Assembly: GCA_964545415.1 (NCBI GenBank)
Contig: CAZJFP010000021.1
Location: 1 to 19,260 of the forward strand
From: CAJBLF01 sp964545415
GTDB taxonomy: Bacteria; Patescibacteriota; Gracilibacteria; Absconditabacterales; Absconditicoccaceae
Direction: 5' to 3'
DNA: 19,260 bases
The position numbers were made by a program, and so were the translations under genes. Below, piece after piece: positions 17,008 through 19,260 of the stretch; the stretch's first letter is position 1, and every line of letters begins with the position of its first letter. Under the pieces are notes generated by a model that worked only from the letters and a program-made list of their open reading frames with translations, was not told where the DNA came from and searched no databases.

Positions 17008-17589
17008 ATGTACATGACCTTAGTCCCAAGCGTTATCGAAAAAGTGAAATGAGGAGAAAGAGCTTACGATATCTATTCCAGATTACTCGAAGACAGAATC
17101 ATCTTCGTCGGCGAGCAAGTGAATGCTGCTATGGTCAACACGATCGTCGCACAATTGTTGTATCTCGAAAAAAAAGATCCTGACAAAGATATCGTTATGT
17201 TTGTCAACACTCCAGGAGGAGAAGTCTATAGCGGAATGGCTATCTATGACGTCATGCAATACGTAAAATGCGATGTCTCCACTATCTGCGTGGGATTGGC
17301 GGCTTCCATGGGATCAGTGATCCTAGCCGGAGGAACAAAAGGCAAGAGATTTGCACTCCCCCACAGCAAGGTTATGATTCATCAACCATTGGGTGGCGCG
17401 GAATGACAAGCTACCGATATCGTCATCCAAGCAGAAGAGATTTTGAAGATCAAGAATATGTTTATCGATCTTGTAGCACATCATACTGGACAAAAAAGAG
17501 ACCAAGTCGAAAAAGATATGGAAAGGAACAAGTGGATGACTGCCGAAGAAGCATTGAAATACGGCATCATCGACAAAATTATCGAATAA
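17008..17589 (+). CDS. clpP: ATP-dependent Clp protease proteolytic subunit ClpP
   Basis: The 193-residue serine peptidase subunit forms the barrel that works with Clp ATPases. Family blocks are GGERAYDIYSRLLEDRIIFVG, VNTPGGEVYSGMAIYD, GLAASMGSVILAGG with nucleophile Ser100, and HSKVMIHQPLGGAEGQATD with His125. Two TGA codons encode Gly, at residue 15 and at residue 133 in GAEGQATD. The position of the third catalytic residue, 49 after the His as in E. coli, is Asn174 in MERNKWMTAEEA rather than Asp. Start ATG 17008-17010 leads directly into LVPSVIE, so there is little or no propeptide; a second ATG two codons later is possible. Stop TAA, then a strong terminator. No clpX lies nearby. Confidence 0.97.
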
Positions 17590-17613
17590 GTTTTTTCTTA
17601 GCACACACATAGT

Positions 17614-17641
17614 AAAAAAATCCGCATCTGCGGATTTTTTT
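17614..17641 (+). terminator. Rho-independent terminator after clpP
   Basis: A perfect 9-bp stem AAATCCGCA/TGCGGATTT with a 2-base loop is flanked by an A tract and followed by a T tract, 25 bases past the clpP stop. Confidence 0.93.
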
Positions 17642-17657
17642 ACAAACACACATTATG

Positions 17658-17685
17658 TTGACATTTAATCTTAAATATATATGAT
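17658..17685 (+). promoter_or_regulatory. Promoter of the UGA-rich unknown gene
   Basis: Consensus TTGACA (17658-17663) and TATGAT (17680-17685) are spaced by 16 bases, about 45 bases before the ATG. It closely resembles the promoter at 8727-8754, including TTGACATTTAAT and an AAATATATAT run in the spacer. Confidence 0.7.
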
Positions 17686-17730
17686 AAACTATATAAATGT
17701 ACTATGATTTATTAGTAATAATTATTCATC

Positions 17731-19110
17731 ATGCTAAAAAATCTTAGATGAGAATTCATCAAACCTATTATGAAAGGAAACGGAGAGCCGTTCAAGGAAG
17801 AAATTCAGTCCCTCTCTGGTAGACACCGAAAACAAGATATTCAGGTATTATCCTGAACATTTTGATTGCAGGCAAAAAAAATCATCGACGACATCACCCA
17901 ATGTTTGCAAACACAGGATTATACTACTATCAAGGACGAGCTGAAAAAATATGCTGATTCCTACAAGGAATATCACGACAGACTGCACGACGAAAAATTT
18001 CTCGTAGCGCAGGAAATTTTCGATTTGCTCGCTCACTATATCGATAAGGTTGTCTCTCAGACCCAAGACAAGCTAACGAATATTCTGCTCCAATATCCAG
18101 GCAGTGAATCACAAAGCAAAGTGATCTATAAAGCACTGAACCCTCAAGAAAAAACTGAGTGACAGGAAAAAATCCCTGAACAAGAAACCTCTTTCATTGG
18201 TCGTTTGAAAAAAATACTGGATACTGATATCTCCGATGACATAAAGATCGAGAGTATAGAAAAAGACTTCCTTTCAACGTTCGAGCTCCAGAGGCTGTCT
18301 TGGAAAAAATTCTATCGCGAATTATGACTGAAGGAAGAATATATTCCGCTCATCAAGGACGTCGATCTCGAGATCATCAACATACTCATCCAGATCAAGA
18401 GCACTCAAGATGATACTACCATCACCACCCTGAATACCTCTTTGGAAGAGGCGATGAAAAAATACACCTGAAAAACTAAAGCAGCTAAACCAGAGAAAAA
18501 CATATGAGAAAGCACTACTCCTATATGACCTAAAGTCGTAGGAAAAGTAGAATTACCAAACGATCCGAGATGAGAGAGAAAAAGAAACCAAGTTTTCAAA
18601 AAACCAGAAGTCGTATATACCTCAAAAGCAGAGGAAGAAAAACAACCTGAAACGACCGATTCGCTCGATTTGGTCGGCAAAAACATGAGTATATGAGAAT
18701 TTTTGGCAGCAGCTTCATTAGAATACGACGAGATAAACAACTACATCCAATCATGAAGGCATGTCCCTGCGAGATATTTCGGCTGTACAACTTCCAAAAG
18801 GCTATGAACACTACATTTTTTCACGATAGGACAAGAAAAAAGATGAAGCAACGATATCTTGATAAACGTTTCTATCATCAATCAGGATAAACAATTCCAT
18901 GAATGAGAGATATATGAAATAGTGCTTACGGAAATCAGTCAGAATTCAAAAGCAGAAGATGACCAAAGAAAACAAAGCTATTTCGTCAAATGAGTCTTCA
19001 AGGAATCCCTGAAATGATACAACAAGACATCGGTCCAAAAGCTATGAGACAATGAGACATTGAAAACGTTAAGCAAAAAACACATTTCAGAAGCTCCAGT
19101 GGAGAAATAA
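17731..19110 (+). CDS. Hydrophilic protein of unknown function, very rich in UGA-Gly (459 aa)
   Basis: One open frame runs from ATG 17731 to TAA 19108-19110 only if TGA is sense. I count 17 TGA-encoded glycines against nine GGN glycines, by far the highest ratio in the window. Residues 1-60 are basic. About 45-140 is helical and acidic/basic mixed (LQAKKIIDDITQCLQTQDY to VSQTQDKLTNILLQYPG). About 150-250 is a second helical block. About 250-320 is a Lys/Glu/Pro-rich low-complexity linker. The C-terminal 130 residues (GEFLAAASLEYDEINNYI to VEK) look globular and mixed, with FGCTTSKRLGTLHFFTIG. There is no signal peptide or membrane segment, and no family is recognised. It has its own promoter and a terminator after it, so it is probably not co-transcribed with clpP. 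Confidence 0.85.
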
Positions 19111-19126
19111 ATATACTTGTTAGAAA

Positions 19127-19154
19127 GAAAAAATCCGCAGATGTAGATTTTTTC
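19127..19154 (+). terminator. Terminator after the UGA-rich gene
   Basis: GAAAAAATC (19127-19135) pairs with GATTTTTTC (19146-19154) around a 10-base loop, 17 bases past the stop. The AAAATCCGCA start matches the clpP terminator, but the right arm has drifted, so the stem is weaker. From here to the window end I see no gene, only a TTGACA hexamer at 19198 without a convincing -10 box. Confidence 0.65.
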
Positions 19155-19260
19155 ATTTCCGCCCACTTATTCACTAAAGAAATTTATTCTACAAATATTT
19201 GACATTTTTGAAGTGTTGCAGGGTTAAGGTTACACTTTTATTAACGAACATAGATGATAC

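Noticed and set aside
17050..17052. In-frame TGA as selenocysteine or as Trp (Mycoplasma code)
   Set aside because: The affected family positions are glycine, not Cys or Trp; TGA is far too frequent for selenocysteine, and TGG encodes Trp in clpP, cca and miaA.
19198..19260. Promoter or further gene at the window end
   Set aside because: A TTGACA hexamer is present, but no -10 box lies at 16-18 bases and no frame starts before the end.

Overview
The window comes from a low-GC bacterium that reads UGA as glycine (translation table 25, used by candidate phyla SR1/Absconditabacteria and Gracilibacteria). Under the standard code nearly every large gene breaks into pieces at TGA. Each break falls on a position that is glycine in the family: the Obg G3 motif, the MiaA P-loop, RlmH, ClpP and the R15P isomerase. 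TAA and TAG are the only real stops. TGG still encodes Trp, so this is not the Mycoplasma code. An archaeal-type ribose-1,5-bisphosphate isomerase favours SR1 over Gracilibacteria, but the window does not settle this.

Layout. Bases 41-12524 are all minus-strand genes. In transcription order they are an HNH-like protein, an acidic unknown protein, obg, rlmH, a GC-rich repeat cluster with a 10-N assembly gap, a small membrane protein, pnp, a membrane-anchored GyrI-like protein, two unknown proteins, the R15P isomerase, a 778-residue unknown protein and a 114-residue unknown protein. From 12642 on the plus strand come tRNA-Lys(CUU) and the CCA-adding enzyme gene. That gene converges on miaA (minus), which follows a membrane protein with AT-hook-like motifs. 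clpP (plus) diverges from the latter and is followed by a UGA-rich unknown gene.

Theme. Most recognisable genes serve RNA and ribosome upkeep: pnp (RNA decay), rlmH (23S rRNA methylation), obg (50S assembly), cca and miaA (tRNA maturation). clpP adds protein turnover. The isomerase belongs to the AMP/nucleoside salvage route that feeds RuBisCO in archaea and some candidate-phylum bacteria; its partner enzymes are not in the window.

Between genes there are four copies of a roughly 125-135 bp palindromic element with compensated stem changes, several U-tailed terminators, well-formed sigma70-like promoters, and A/T-rich heptamer-like leaders. None of the genes whose upstream sequence I inspected has a Shine-Dalgarno sequence.
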